Below, in pieces: positions 1 to 6,823 of a stretch of DNA of 11,512 nt. The stretch lies in NCBI GenBank assembly GCA_030951095.1, contig JAUZQI010000005.1:1-11512 (forward strand). The letters are read 5' to 3'. Below the pieces are notes generated by a model, which was given only the letters and a program-made list of their open reading frames with translations, had not been told where the DNA came from and did not search any database. Made by a program: the position numbers and the translations under genes. This DNA is from Mariprofundus sp. GTDB lineage: Bacteria; Pseudomonadota; Zetaproteobacteria; Mariprofundales; Mariprofundaceae. Positions within the stretch are counted from its first letter, which is position 1. Every line of letters begins with the position of its first letter.

Positions 1-275
1 CCACCCATGATTACCGTAACGCCGCGCTTTTTATATTCCGCAGCAATTTCGTAGGCCCGCTTGGAAAAACGGGTCCACACCGTAATCGCCGCCACATCGC
101 ACGGCGCATCGAAATCAACCGGTGTTAAACGCTCATCATATACTTGAACCTGCCACTCTTTCGGCGTCAGCGCAGCCAGGTAGGGTAACGACAAGCCCAT
201 CAAACGACGTTTTCCGGTCTGAAACAATTGCTCGCTTGCTGTATAGGTCGTAGGCTGAATAATATGAAGATGCAT
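1..275 (-). CDS. B12-binding-domain radical SAM protein, N-terminal fragment (runs off left edge)
   Basis: The reading frame is open from an ATG at 275 to the left edge, giving about 91 residues of an incomplete protein. It begins MHLHIIQPTTY and continues with KRRLMGLSLPYLAAL, then VYDERLTPVDFD, AAITVWTRFSKRAYEIA and KKRGVTVIMGG. This order is typical of the cobalamin-binding Rossmann domain at the N-terminus of BchE/HpnP-like radical SAM enzymes: hydrophobic strand, GLSLPYLAALTP helix, D-E acidic turn, then a second strand and an R-G-x-x-V-I-M-G-G strand. The radical SAM CxxxCxxC motif would lie outside the window, so the substrate and reaction cannot be named. An in-frame stop lies four codons before the ATG (CAC, TTT, TCG and CAT in between), so no longer start is possible. 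No Shine-Dalgarno is visible. The gene is divergent from the TPR gene across only 44 bases. Confidence 0.8.
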   Translation of the reverse strand, partial: MHLHIIQPTTYTASEQLFQTGKRRLMGLSLPYLAALTPKEWQVQVYDERLTPVDFDAPCDVAAITVWTRFSKRAYEIAAEYKKRGVTVIMG

Positions 276-288
276 ATGCGAAAAGTGT

Positions 289-317
289 CATATAAATATA
301 AACTTTGCGACTATCAA
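289..317 (-). promoter_or_regulatory. Candidate sigma70-type promoter for the radical SAM gene
   Basis: Reading the minus strand, TTGATA (317-312) is followed after 17 bases by TATATG (294-289), close to the -35 and -10 consensus with ideal spacing. The expected start point would lie near 282, leaving only a few bases before the ATG at 275. That agrees with the missing ribosome binding site (possible leaderless or near-leaderless mRNA). The region is A+T-rich and short motifs arise easily there, so this is tentative. Confidence 0.3.
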
Positions 318-319
318 TT

Positions 320-973
320 ATGATAAAATGGTTGGTATATTCTCTAGTCGGCTTTCTTGCCGCGCTCATAGTGTCTCCGTCAGCATGGACTATGCCTGAT
401 TATGATGCCGAACTACTTGCGATTCAGCAAACATGGGCCGAGATCAAATACCGCACGCCCAAAGCAGATCGGCAGGATGCATTTGCATCATTGTTAAGCA
501 AATCTGAAGCATTGCAACATATGTATCCCGATAAAGCCGATGCCATCCTCTGGTCAGCAGTGGTGTTATACAACTACGCCGGAGAAGTGCGGGGAATCAA
601 GGCGCTGGGCATGGTCAAACAATCTTTCCGCATGTTGCACAAAGCAAAAGAAATAAATCCGGCAGCAGCAAATGGCCTGATTCATACTACTTTAGGTCAA
701 CTCTATTACAAAGTGCCGGGCTGGCCTGTCGCCTTTGGTGATGATGCCAAGGCACAACAATATTTACGTAAAGGCATCGAACTCAATCCCGAGGGGCTAG
801 ATGCCAACTATTTCATGGGAGATTATCTATTGCGGAAGAAACAATTCCATCAGGCAGCCATTCACCTGCGCCGGGCCATTCATGCTCCGCCCAGGCCACA
901 ACGAACCATCGCTGATGCAGGTCGTAAATCAGATGCTCTGAAATTGCTTCAACAAGTTGAAGGAAAAATTTAA
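320..973 (+). CDS. Exported TPR-repeat protein (TatT-like, function unknown)
   Basis: A 217-residue protein from the ATG at 320; a TTG at 305 would add five residues. No Shine-Dalgarno precedes either start. Residues 1-24 (MIKW then a long hydrophobic stretch ending in PSAWT) look like a Sec signal peptide, so the protein is probably periplasmic. The remainder is helical and TPR-like. Two repeat-like units stand out: around 74-118 (AILWSAVVLYNYAGEVRG, then KAKEINPAAANG) and around 124-187 (LGQLYYKVPGWPVAFGDDAKA, KGIELNPEGLDANYFMGDYL, QAAIHLRRAI). The YYKVPGWPxxFGD plus LNPxGxDxNYFxGxxL signature recalls small uncharacterised proteobacterial TPR proteins and the TatT family of TRAP-transporter-associated proteins. 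No transporter genes are nearby to support a TRAP role. It converges on the phosphotransferase gene with a 4-base overlap. Confidence 0.75.
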   Translation: MIKWLVYSLVGFLAALIVSPSAWTMPDYDAELLAIQQTWAEIKYRTPKADRQDAFASLLSKSEALQHMYPDKADAILWSAVVLYNYAGEVRGIKALGMVKQSFRMLHKAKEINPAAANGLIHTTLGQLYYKVPGWPVAFGDDAKAQQYLRKGIELNPEGLDANYFMGDYLLRKKQFHQAAIHLRRAIHAPPRPQRTIADAGRKSDALKLLQQVEGKI

Positions 974-2202
974 GCCGGTGGTTTTTCGCGCACCATAATG
1001 CCGATTAACAATAGCGCGTAGATCGGTGCGCCAATGGCTGTCATGACCAGAAACCAGTGCGTTTGATCCAGTAATGCCAACGCCAGCACCAGGTAAATAA
1101 AGTCGCGCCGCGATAACATATCGGCAATGCGTACCACAGCTGATTTATTTTCCGAAGTCGAAACCGATGTATATAGTGGCCCGGCTTTTTTTGCTTGATA
1201 CATCGTGTGCGAATAGACCAGACTGGCCGACATTGCAGTACCGACAACGGCCAGTACTGCACAAATACCCGGCCACAGTAAATCTGGACTCCTCGCGGCC
1301 CAACCCATGCCCATGGCTGCAAATACAGCAACATGAACGATATTATCCGACCAAAAATCAAGGATACCGCCAAGCCGACTTTCCATGAATTTCAGCCGGG
1401 CAAGTTCTCCGTCACAACCGTCCAGAATAGAGTGCAACAGAAACAGCACCGCTCCCCCAATCTGCATACCGTATTCGGGAGACAGGAAAAATGCCGCCCC
1501 CATCAATCCGAGCATCATACTGACCCAGGTCATATGATTGGGCGTCACGGATGTGTGCATCAGTCGCTGGGTCACAGCCAGCGAAATCTTGCGATTGATA
1601 TGTAGTGCCATCCAGCCTTCCGTGACTTTGACCAGCCCGGACAACAGCATATTTTCCGCTCGGAGACAATCATCAGCATGGCGAATGGAAATACCGGCCT
1701 GCTCATGAGGAGATTTCTGTGACAATGCCTGTTCATCCATTTTAGTCAGGGCTTCCACCAACTGCGCAAAACAGTTCGCCTGTGGCAATTGGTGCAGCAA
1801 AACAGCAGATCGCTCTAAGCCAAGCAGCATGGCCTGTTCACCTGGCCACAAAAACAGCTCACCCGGCTCGATCTGCTTTTGCCCAAGATTCATAAAGAAA
1901 TCCCGATTCGGCAGGCAATTCGGCTCCAACAGTAGTATCGGGGCGTTACATGCCTGCACAACATCCATCATAGTACATGCTATTAGCTGGCTCCCCGTAC
2001 CCGCCAACGCCTCTCCAAGCTGCGCATCTCCTGTAGAAGACACCACTAATGGATTGCCCAAACCGGCTTTTGTGACCATCATGGCCACGCGTCGAATCAG
2101 AGGCAGACCGGCAACATCGGTCAGACACGATTGCAGCTCACTGGTTTTATCCAATACGGGAATCAGGATAGTCGGAGATCCGCAATGGGCTGTTTTCTGC
2201 AT
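970..2202 (-). CDS. CDP-alcohol phosphotransferase with degenerate N-terminal nucleotidyltransferase domain; DIPP-synthase-like
   Basis: From the ATG at 2202 this is a 410-residue membrane protein. The C-terminal half carries the complete CDP-alcohol phosphotransferase signature D-x2-D-G-x2-A-R-x8-G-x3-D-x3-D: DGCDGELAR at 261-269, G278, D282, D286. An amphipathic lead-in ending VTPNHMTW comes before it, and several membrane helices surround it (roughly 224-256, 285-301, 311-331, 368-401). The N-terminal ~150 residues resemble a sugar-nucleotidyltransferase fold (VAGLPLIRRVAMMVTKAG, then NPLVVSS, APILLLEPN). They lack the G-x-G-x-R loop, the K-P pair and the metal-binding Asp, so this half is probably not catalytic. 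From memory, the architecture matches Archaeoglobus AF2299 and the fused IPCT-DIPPS enzymes of thermophiles. Divergent ino1 and cytidylyltransferase genes suggest that CDP-inositol is the donor; the acceptor (inositol-1-phosphate or a lipid) is unknown. The frame is also open to a TTG at 2304 (34 extra residues). Neither start has a good ribosome binding site. Confidence 0.85.
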   Translation of the reverse strand: MQKTAHCGSPTILIPVLDKTSELQSCLTDVAGLPLIRRVAMMVTKAGLGNPLVVSSTGDAQLGEALAGTGSQLIACTMMDVVQACNAPILLLEPNCLPNRDFFMNLGQKQIEPGELFLWPGEQAMLLGLERSAVLLHQLPQANCFAQLVEALTKMDEQALSQKSPHEQAGISIRHADDCLRAENMLLSGLVKVTEGWMALHINRKISLAVTQRLMHTSVTPNHMTWVSMMLGLMGAAFFLSPEYGMQIGGAVLFLLHSILDGCDGELARLKFMESRLGGILDFWSDNIVHVAVFAAMGMGWAARSPDLLWPGICAVLAVVGTAMSASLVYSHTMYQAKKAGPLYTSVSTSENKSAVVRIADMLSRRDFIYLVLALALLDQTHWFLVMTAIGAPIYALLLIGIMVREKPPA

Positions 2203-2346
2203 GAACTCAGGCTGCAAATTGCCATGCCCGGTGTCAAAACAAATATGAGCCTCAGGAATGGATTTAACAGTTACATTGCTTGCGGTAATGTTTTTGATCG
2301 GCAAACTACAAACCGGCTGTGGAAATCAACCCACGCATCAGCCCAC

Positions 2347-2353
2347 AAGGAGA
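2347..2353 (+). promoter_or_regulatory. Ribosome binding site that fixes the ino1 GTG start
   Basis: AAGGAGA lies ten bases (counted from GGAG) before the GTG at 2363. The frame remains open to an ATG at 2258, but that start lacks such a signal, would add 35 residues unlike the family N-terminus and would overlap the divergent gene. The spacing is slightly long but usable. Confidence 0.7.
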
Positions 2354-2362
2354 CCACGGCAC

Positions 2363-3463
2363 GTGAAACCCATTAAAATCGCTATCACAGGCATTGGAAA
2401 CTGCGCCAGCTCCCTGATTCAGGGTATTCATTACTACCGCGATAAAGGCCCGGAGGATGCTATTGGCCTAATGCATTGGGAAATCGGCGGTTTCTCCCCC
2501 TGCGATATTGAAGTTGTTGCTGCATTTGATATCGACAAACGCAAAGTTGGTCAAGATGTGCATACGGCTATCTTCGCCAAACCCAACTGCACTACCGTAT
2601 TTTGTGCCGACATTCCTTCTTCCGGGGTCACTGTGTGCATGGGTAAAATTATGGACGGGATCGCTGATCACATGGCCGCATATGATGAGGATTCCACTTT
2701 CATTGCTGCCGATGTACCAGAACCGGATGAGGACGAGGTGATAAACGCTATCATGGAATCCGGAGCGGAAGTGCTGGTCAATTATCTTCCGGTCGGTTCT
2801 GAACAAGCCGTTCGTTTTTACGCCGGCTGCGCACTGAAGGCAGGTGTGGCCTATATCAATAATATGCCGGTATTCATTGCCAGTAACCCTGAATGGGCTC
2901 AGAAATTCGCTGACAGGAATATTCCAATTATCGGCGATGATATCAAATCGCAGCTGGGGGCAACCATCACCCACCGGATGTTGACCGATCTGTTCAGGAA
3001 ACGCGGAGTCAAACTGGAGCGAACTTACCAGCTCAATACCGGCGGCAATACCGACTTTCTCAATATGCTCAGTCGCAAACGTCTGGCTTCGAAAAAAATA
3101 TCTAAAACCGAGGCGGTGCAATCGGTGGCGGAAACGCGTTTGCAGGACAAGAATATCCATATCGGCCCCAGTGATTATGTGCCATGGCAAAAAGACAATA
3201 AAGTCTGTTTCCTGCGCATGGAAGGGAAACTGTTTGGTGATGTGCCGATGCATATTGAAATGCGGCTTTCTGTGGAAGACTCACCTAATTCGGCAGGCGT
3301 CGCCATTGACAGCATTCGCTGTGCCAAACTGGCACTGGATCGCGGCATAGGCGGTGTTCTGGAAGCCCCATCCGCCTATTTCTGCAAACACCCCTCCCAA
3401 CAGTTTACCGATGATGAGGCTTTTCAGAATCTGGAACGTTTCATCCATGGAGAAACGTCATGA
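2363..3463 (+). CDS. ino1: L-myo-inositol-1-phosphate synthase (actinobacterial/archaeal type)
   Basis: Makes L-myo-inositol-1-phosphate from glucose-6-phosphate by NAD-dependent isomerisation, the committed step to all inositol compounds. The start is GTG at 2363, preceded by AAGGAGA (2347-2353); the frame is open further upstream but has no such signal. The product is 366 residues, close to the ~367 of Mycobacterium tuberculosis Ino1, which it follows motif by motif. The dinucleotide loop is ITGIGNCASSLIQG (8-21). Then come VNYLPVGSEQAVRFYA (139-154), GDDIKSQLGATITHRML (191-207), LNTGGNTDFLNML (224-236) and KKISKTEAV (244-252). VEDSPNSAGVAIDSIR (304-319) and DRGIGG (326-331) complete the set. 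All core motifs are intact, so the enzyme should be active. The next gene overlaps it by ATGA. With no mycothiol genes nearby, the downstream cytidylyltransferase and the divergent phosphotransferase point to phospho-inositol transfer as its purpose. Confidence 0.93.
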   Translation: MKPIKIAITGIGNCASSLIQGIHYYRDKGPEDAIGLMHWEIGGFSPCDIEVVAAFDIDKRKVGQDVHTAIFAKPNCTTVFCADIPSSGVTVCMGKIMDGIADHMAAYDEDSTFIAADVPEPDEDEVINAIMESGAEVLVNYLPVGSEQAVRFYAGCALKAGVAYINNMPVFIASNPEWAQKFADRNIPIIGDDIKSQLGATITHRMLTDLFRKRGVKLERTYQLNTGGNTDFLNMLSRKRLASKKISKTEAVQSVAETRLQDKNIHIGPSDYVPWQKDNKVCFLRMEGKLFGDVPMHIEMRLSVEDSPNSAGVAIDSIRCAKLALDRGIGGVLEAPSAYFCKHPSQQFTDDEAFQNLERFIHGETS

Positions 3464-4206
3464 AGTGCCTGATTATTGCGGCAGGGAAAGGTAGGCGCTT
3501 GCAAAAAAAGGGCCAGTGCAAACCGCTTATCCCCCTGTTTGGCGTTGCCCTGATCGAGCGCACAATTGAATCCGCACTTGAGGCAGGGGCAGATGATTTC
3601 TATGTAGTCACCGGTCATCATCATGAGCGCGTTGACGCCTTTCTGAAACGCCTGAGCAACCGACTGAATATCCCCATTCAAACAGTCTTCAATGAAAAGT
3701 GGCAGAATACAGATAACGGAATCTCGGTATTGCGTGCGATGGACCACCTGCATGAACCCTTCCTGCTGCTAATGACAGATCATGTATTCGACCCGGGCAT
3801 AGCCCGCGATCTGATCCAGGCTGCCGAAAATCAAGATGGCCTTACTCTCGCCGTGGACAGTCAACTGGATAACCCGCTGGTCGACCTTGATGATGTTACC
3901 CGCGTCTGTATCGAACAGGGACGCATTGTCGCGATTGGTAAAAATTTAGAGCATTTCAATGCCTATGATACAGGCATCTTCCTGTGTACCGCGAGCATAT
4001 TTGATGCACTGACACAGGCTTCTCTCGCAACCGGTAACACCGGCCTGTCCAGCGGTGTTGAGTTACTTGCCGCTACAGGCCAGGCACATACGTTTGATAT
4101 CGATGGCCGTTTCTGGATTGACGTGGATGATCCGATCACCTTCTGGCGTGCCGAAAATGCGCTACTCACCCGATTCCAGCAAAAACCGGAGGATGTTCCA
4201 GCATAA
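3460..4206 (+). CDS. Nucleotidyltransferase, probable CTP:inositol-1-phosphate cytidylyltransferase (IPCT)
   Basis: A 248-residue soluble enzyme of the NTP-transferase (GT-A-like) fold. The catalytic loop is intact: LIIAAGKGRRL (4-14) followed by CKPLIPLFG (20-28). Further family marks are YVVTGHHHERV (48-58), FNEKWQNTDNGISVLRA (77-93), FLLLMTDHVFDP (101-112, D107 the expected metal ligand), AYDTGIFLC (168-176) and FWIDVDDPITFWRAE (218-232). The N-x-x-W/Y...NG-x-S-hydrophobic stretch and the W-I-D-V-D-D-P ending fit the inositol-1-phosphate cytidylyltransferase group better than glucose-1-phosphate enzymes, though specificity cannot be proved by eye. The ATG overlaps the ino1 stop as ATGA, with GGAG seven bases before it, so the two are translationally coupled. 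The inferred reaction is inositol-1-P + CTP to CDP-inositol. It appears to supply the function that the degenerate domain of the divergent phosphotransferase has lost. Confidence 0.85.
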   Translation: MKCLIIAAGKGRRLQKKGQCKPLIPLFGVALIERTIESALEAGADDFYVVTGHHHERVDAFLKRLSNRLNIPIQTVFNEKWQNTDNGISVLRAMDHLHEPFLLLMTDHVFDPGIARDLIQAAENQDGLTLAVDSQLDNPLVDLDDVTRVCIEQGRIVAIGKNLEHFNAYDTGIFLCTASIFDALTQASLATGNTGLSSGVELLAATGQAHTFDIDGRFWIDVDDPITFWRAENALLTRFQQKPEDVPA

Positions 4207-4233
4207 ACGGCGCACTACTCCGTTACAGGCCAT

Positions 4234-4262
4234 AAAAAAAGCGCTTCCGAAGAACCGCTTTT
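4234..4262 (-). terminator. UUCG-tetraloop intrinsic terminator for the peroxiredoxin gene, also weakly usable by the ino1 operon
   Basis: On the minus strand, AAAAGCG, one G-G mismatch, TTC, loop TTCG, GAA and CGCTTTT form a hairpin followed by a run of seven T. C(UUCG)G is an exceptionally stable tetraloop. Read on the plus strand, the same stem ends in four T then CC, so it is a weaker terminator for the convergent ino1-cytidylyltransferase operon, which stops at 4206. Confidence 0.85.
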
Positions 4263-4284
4263 CCTACATCAACCACGTTGATTT

Positions 4285-4887
4285 TTACAATTTGTCTGCT
4301 TCGTTTGCCAGATAAGACGCGACGCCATCAGCATCGGCAACCATTCCCTTATCACCCTTATTCCAGCCGGCCGGACATACTTCGCCGTGCTCTTCATGGA
4401 ATTGCAGCGCATCAATCATGCGCAGCATTTCGTCGATATTGCGGCCCAGCGGCAAATGATTGACCACCTGATGCATCACTGTGCCATTCTTGTCCATCAA
4501 GAAAGAGCCACGAAATGCTACGCCGGCATCAGCGAATTCCACATCATACGCCTGGCATATTTCATGTTTGACATCAGCCACCAACGGATAGGCCACTTCT
4601 CCGATACCACCGGCATTCACAGCAGTATTACGCCATGCCGAATGGGTGAACTGGGAATCAATGGAACAACCAATCACCTGCACGCCGCGATCTTCGAATT
4701 CCTTGATTCGATGATCAAAGGCAATCAGTTCGGACGGACATACAAACGTGAAGTCCAGCGGATAAAAGAATAATACAACATATTTACCATTGTAATCGGA
4801 CAACGAAAAACTTTCGTTAATCGAACCATCAGCCATCACAGCGGCAGCGGTAAAATCGGGGGCCTGTTTGCCAACCAGTACACTCAT
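4285..4887 (-). CDS. Typical 2-Cys peroxiredoxin (AhpC/Prx1 family)
   Basis: Cytosolic thiol peroxidase reducing H2O2, organic peroxides or peroxynitrite. The start is ATG at 4887, with AAGGAG eight bases upstream; a longer open frame exists but would add a non-family N-terminus. The product is 200 residues. The peroxidatic motif FFYPLDFTFVCPSE (40-53) has Cys50, and the resolving motif GEVCPAGW (168-175) has Cys171, so both cysteines of a typical 2-Cys dimer are present. GGIG (93-96) and a C-terminal YL (192-193) stand where eukaryotic over-oxidation-sensitive enzymes have GGLG and YF, suggesting at least partial sensitivity to hyperoxidation. It lies 74 bases downstream of the cation transporter on the same strand and may be co-transcribed. 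No AhpF or dedicated reductase is adjacent, so thioredoxin or another reductase elsewhere is implied. It ends at the UUCG terminator. Confidence 0.93.
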   Translation of the reverse strand: MSVLVGKQAPDFTAAAVMADGSINESFSLSDYNGKYVVLFFYPLDFTFVCPSELIAFDHRIKEFEDRGVQVIGCSIDSQFTHSAWRNTAVNAGGIGEVAYPLVADVKHEICQAYDVEFADAGVAFRGSFLMDKNGTVMHQVVNHLPLGRNIDEMLRMIDALQFHEEHGEVCPAGWNKGDKGMVADADGVASYLANEADKL

Positions 4888-4961
4888 AATAACTCTCCTT
4901 GAAATTGATGCGATCAGAAATCGGAGGGAAATCTTATGCCAATCATCCGGCATGCACCACC

Positions 4962-5954
4962 CTACTGTTTATCGGGCTTATCCTTGATGTGAACATCACT
5001 ATCTTTCGGTGCCGTGAATTCGATAAAAATATGTCTGGTTTCCGGTGCAATCCGACTGACATCATCTTCCAGCGATGTTCGAATATCATCCAGCTTATGC
5101 ATAAAACGAATCGCACGACTGATTTCCTCCTGCGTCATATCGGCAAAAATAGCCTCTTCACGCAGTTCGACTTCGGCCATTAGCAGGGTGTCTTCAGGAG
5201 AAAGTACGATGCTGTTGATACGTTGCACAGACTGTACATGATCATCGGCCTGCCAGAGCCGGGCGGTAATTTCATCGACTTCTTCATTAGAATGATTGAG
5301 CAGATATTTGCGATTGGTCGCAGCCAGAAAAAATGCCAGCCCACCCATCAACAAGCCAATACAGATTGCAGCAATACCATCGAACAACGCAGAGCCTGTA
5401 TATGCGGCAAGCCCTATGCCGATCAGTGCGATGAGCAAACCGAATATAGCGGCTGAATCTTCAATCAGTACAGCCAGCGTAGTCGGATCCCGTGTTTCTA
5501 CCAGATAGACCCTGAAGGTTTTTCCTGCCTGCCGGCACTGATGCCTGAATTCAATCAGCGCAACTACAAACGAATATCCTTCCATCACAAAAGCAAAACC
5601 CAAAATGAAAAATGGAATCCATGAAAATTCAGGTGTGTGTTCATGCCTGAGCTGTTCCAGTGCGTGCATGACTGTATAAACGCAGCCGAGAAAGAAAATA
5701 GTGACCGCAGAAATAAGGTTCCAGAAATATCGTTCCTGACCGTAACCGAACTGGTGTTCTTCATCCGCCTGGCGGGCAGAGCGTCTTAAACCAAGCAGCA
5801 GAAGCCCCTGATTGGCAGTGTCTGCCAGCGAATGTACCGCTTCGGCCAGCAGTGCACTGGAACCCGAAAAAGAAAAACCGATAAATTTGGCAACCGTGAC
5901 CATGGCATTGCTGGCAACTGCAGTGAGTACTGCTTTGGTTGAGCCGTGTGACAT
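4962..5954 (-). CDS. Cation diffusion facilitator family transporter (SLC30A9-like subgroup)
   Basis: Inner-membrane exporter of divalent metal ions, probably driven by proton exchange. The start at 5954 (MSHGSTKAVL) has GGGGAG seven bases upstream. The product is 330 residues with about six hydrophobic segments, followed by a soluble C-terminal domain from about residue 215. The second helix carries the metal-site HxxxD (H41, D45) in LAEAVHSLADTANQ, and QFGYGQERYFWNL (68-80) follows in the loop, as is usual. In the fifth helix the second half of the site reads LIEDSAAIFG (163-172), with Glu165-Asp166 in place of HxxxD. That is the pattern of the SLC30A9-like branch rather than of ZitB/FieF, so the metal (Zn, Mn, Fe or other) should not be assumed. 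It is divergent from gloB by only 51 bases. A stem (ATGCC/GGCAT, 4936-4953) after the stop has no T-run, so read-through into the peroxiredoxin gene is likely. Confidence 0.9.
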   Translation of the reverse strand: MSHGSTKAVLTAVASNAMVTVAKFIGFSFSGSSALLAEAVHSLADTANQGLLLLGLRRSARQADEEHQFGYGQERYFWNLISAVTIFFLGCVYTVMHALEQLRHEHTPEFSWIPFFILGFAFVMEGYSFVVALIEFRHQCRQAGKTFRVYLVETRDPTTLAVLIEDSAAIFGLLIALIGIGLAAYTGSALFDGIAAICIGLLMGGLAFFLAATNRKYLLNHSNEEVDEITARLWQADDHVQSVQRINSIVLSPEDTLLMAEVELREEAIFADMTQEEISRAIRFMHKLDDIRTSLEDDVSRIAPETRHIFIEFTAPKDSDVHIKDKPDKQ

Positions 5955-6005
5955 GAAATCTCCCCTTGTCTCGCATTTTATGTGAACAGGTTCTAAACTG
6001 CCAGC

Positions 6006-6794
6006 ATGTGGTCTTATCAACATCCGGGCTTTACCGTCCACCAGTTACCGGCTTTACGGGATAATTATATCTACCTCATTGAGGCTGACTCAAATAACAC
6101 CCTGATTGCAGTTGACCCTGCTGAAGCGGTTTCAGTGCATCAAGCATGCCGGCATATGGGTAAACCGCTGACTCATATTTTCAATACCCACCATCACTGG
6201 GATCATACCGATGGGAATCTATCATTGAAGAAAGATTTCGGCTGCCTGATTGTTGGCGCAGAAGGCGATGCCGCGCGCATTCCAGGCATTGATATCACGG
6301 TGACGGAAGCCTCACCACCGGCGCTTGCGGGGCTGGATATTTCGGTTCTGGATGTCCCCGGACATACCAACGGCCATATCGCCTATATCATCAATGATGC
6401 GCTGTTTTGTGGCGACACCCTGTTCGGAGCCGGTTGCGGAAGATTGTTTGAAGGTACTGCGGCACAGATGTGGAACAGTCTGAACAAAATCGCAGAACTG
6501 GATGGCAACACAAAGATTTATTGCGCCCATGAATATACGTTAGCCAATCTGGCTTATGCCAGTGCCATTGATGCAAACAACCCGGCTCTGACCGCACGCA
6601 TCGTTGCCGACAAAAACCGCAGGAAACAGGATCAACCAACGATTCCATCATCCATCGACATGGAAAAAGCAACCAATCCGTTTTTGCGTCCACTTGATTC
6701 TTATTTTTGTCGGAACTATGCAGCCGCGCACAACATCAGTTCTGAACCGCTTTCAATATTCAGTGATATCAGGAGCAGAAAAGACCGATGGTGA
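6006..6794 (+). CDS. gloB: Hydroxyacylglutathione hydrolase (glyoxalase II)
   Basis: Hydrolyses S-D-lactoylglutathione to D-lactate and glutathione, the second step of methylglyoxal detoxification, in the cytosol. The 262-residue length is normal. All binuclear metal ligands are visible: THHHWDH (61-67; H62, H64, D66, H67), H120 in VPGHTNGH, D137 in FCGDTLF and H175 in YCAHEYT. The glutathione-binding signatures GCGRLFEG (143-150) and HEYTLANLAYA (175-185) are present, as is the C-terminal NPFLR (224-228). The N-terminus LPALRDNYIYLI matches the family. A TAA lies four codons before the ATG, so the start is fixed. Ribosome binding is poor (AGG about 15 bases upstream) and the gap to the divergent transporter is only 51 bases, so the leader must be very short. 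It converges on the PilZ gene with 29 bases between stops and no clear terminator. Confidence 0.95.
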   Translation: MWSYQHPGFTVHQLPALRDNYIYLIEADSNNTLIAVDPAEAVSVHQACRHMGKPLTHIFNTHHHWDHTDGNLSLKKDFGCLIVGAEGDAARIPGIDITVTEASPPALAGLDISVLDVPGHTNGHIAYIINDALFCGDTLFGAGCGRLFEGTAAQMWNSLNKIAELDGNTKIYCAHEYTLANLAYASAIDANNPALTARIVADKNRRKQDQPTIPSSIDMEKATNPFLRPLDSYFCRNYAAAHNISSEPLSIFSDIRSRKDRW

Positions 6795-6823
6795 TGGCAT
6801 TTCCAGCCTGTTTGTGGTGAAAC

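Noticed and set aside
1829..2248. Plus-strand frame opposite the phosphotransferase N-terminal region
   Set aside because: Antisense shadow with Cys/Ser/Pro-rich composition. The minus-strand frame carries the nucleotidyltransferase-like pattern and the downstream catalytic motif.
2468..3253. Long minus-strand frame of 261 codons inside ino1
   Set aside because: It lies fully antisense to a gene with all family motifs intact; the translation has a His/Phe/Ile-rich shadow composition and no motif.
4936..4953. ATGCC/GGCAT stem as terminator between the cation transporter and the peroxiredoxin gene
   Set aside because: Only five base pairs with an 8-base loop and no T-run on the minus strand.
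5966..5996. TTGTCT ... TTCTAA as a gloB promoter
   Set aside because: The spacer is 19 bases and the -10 match is poor; it would also leave almost no leader. Not enough to list.
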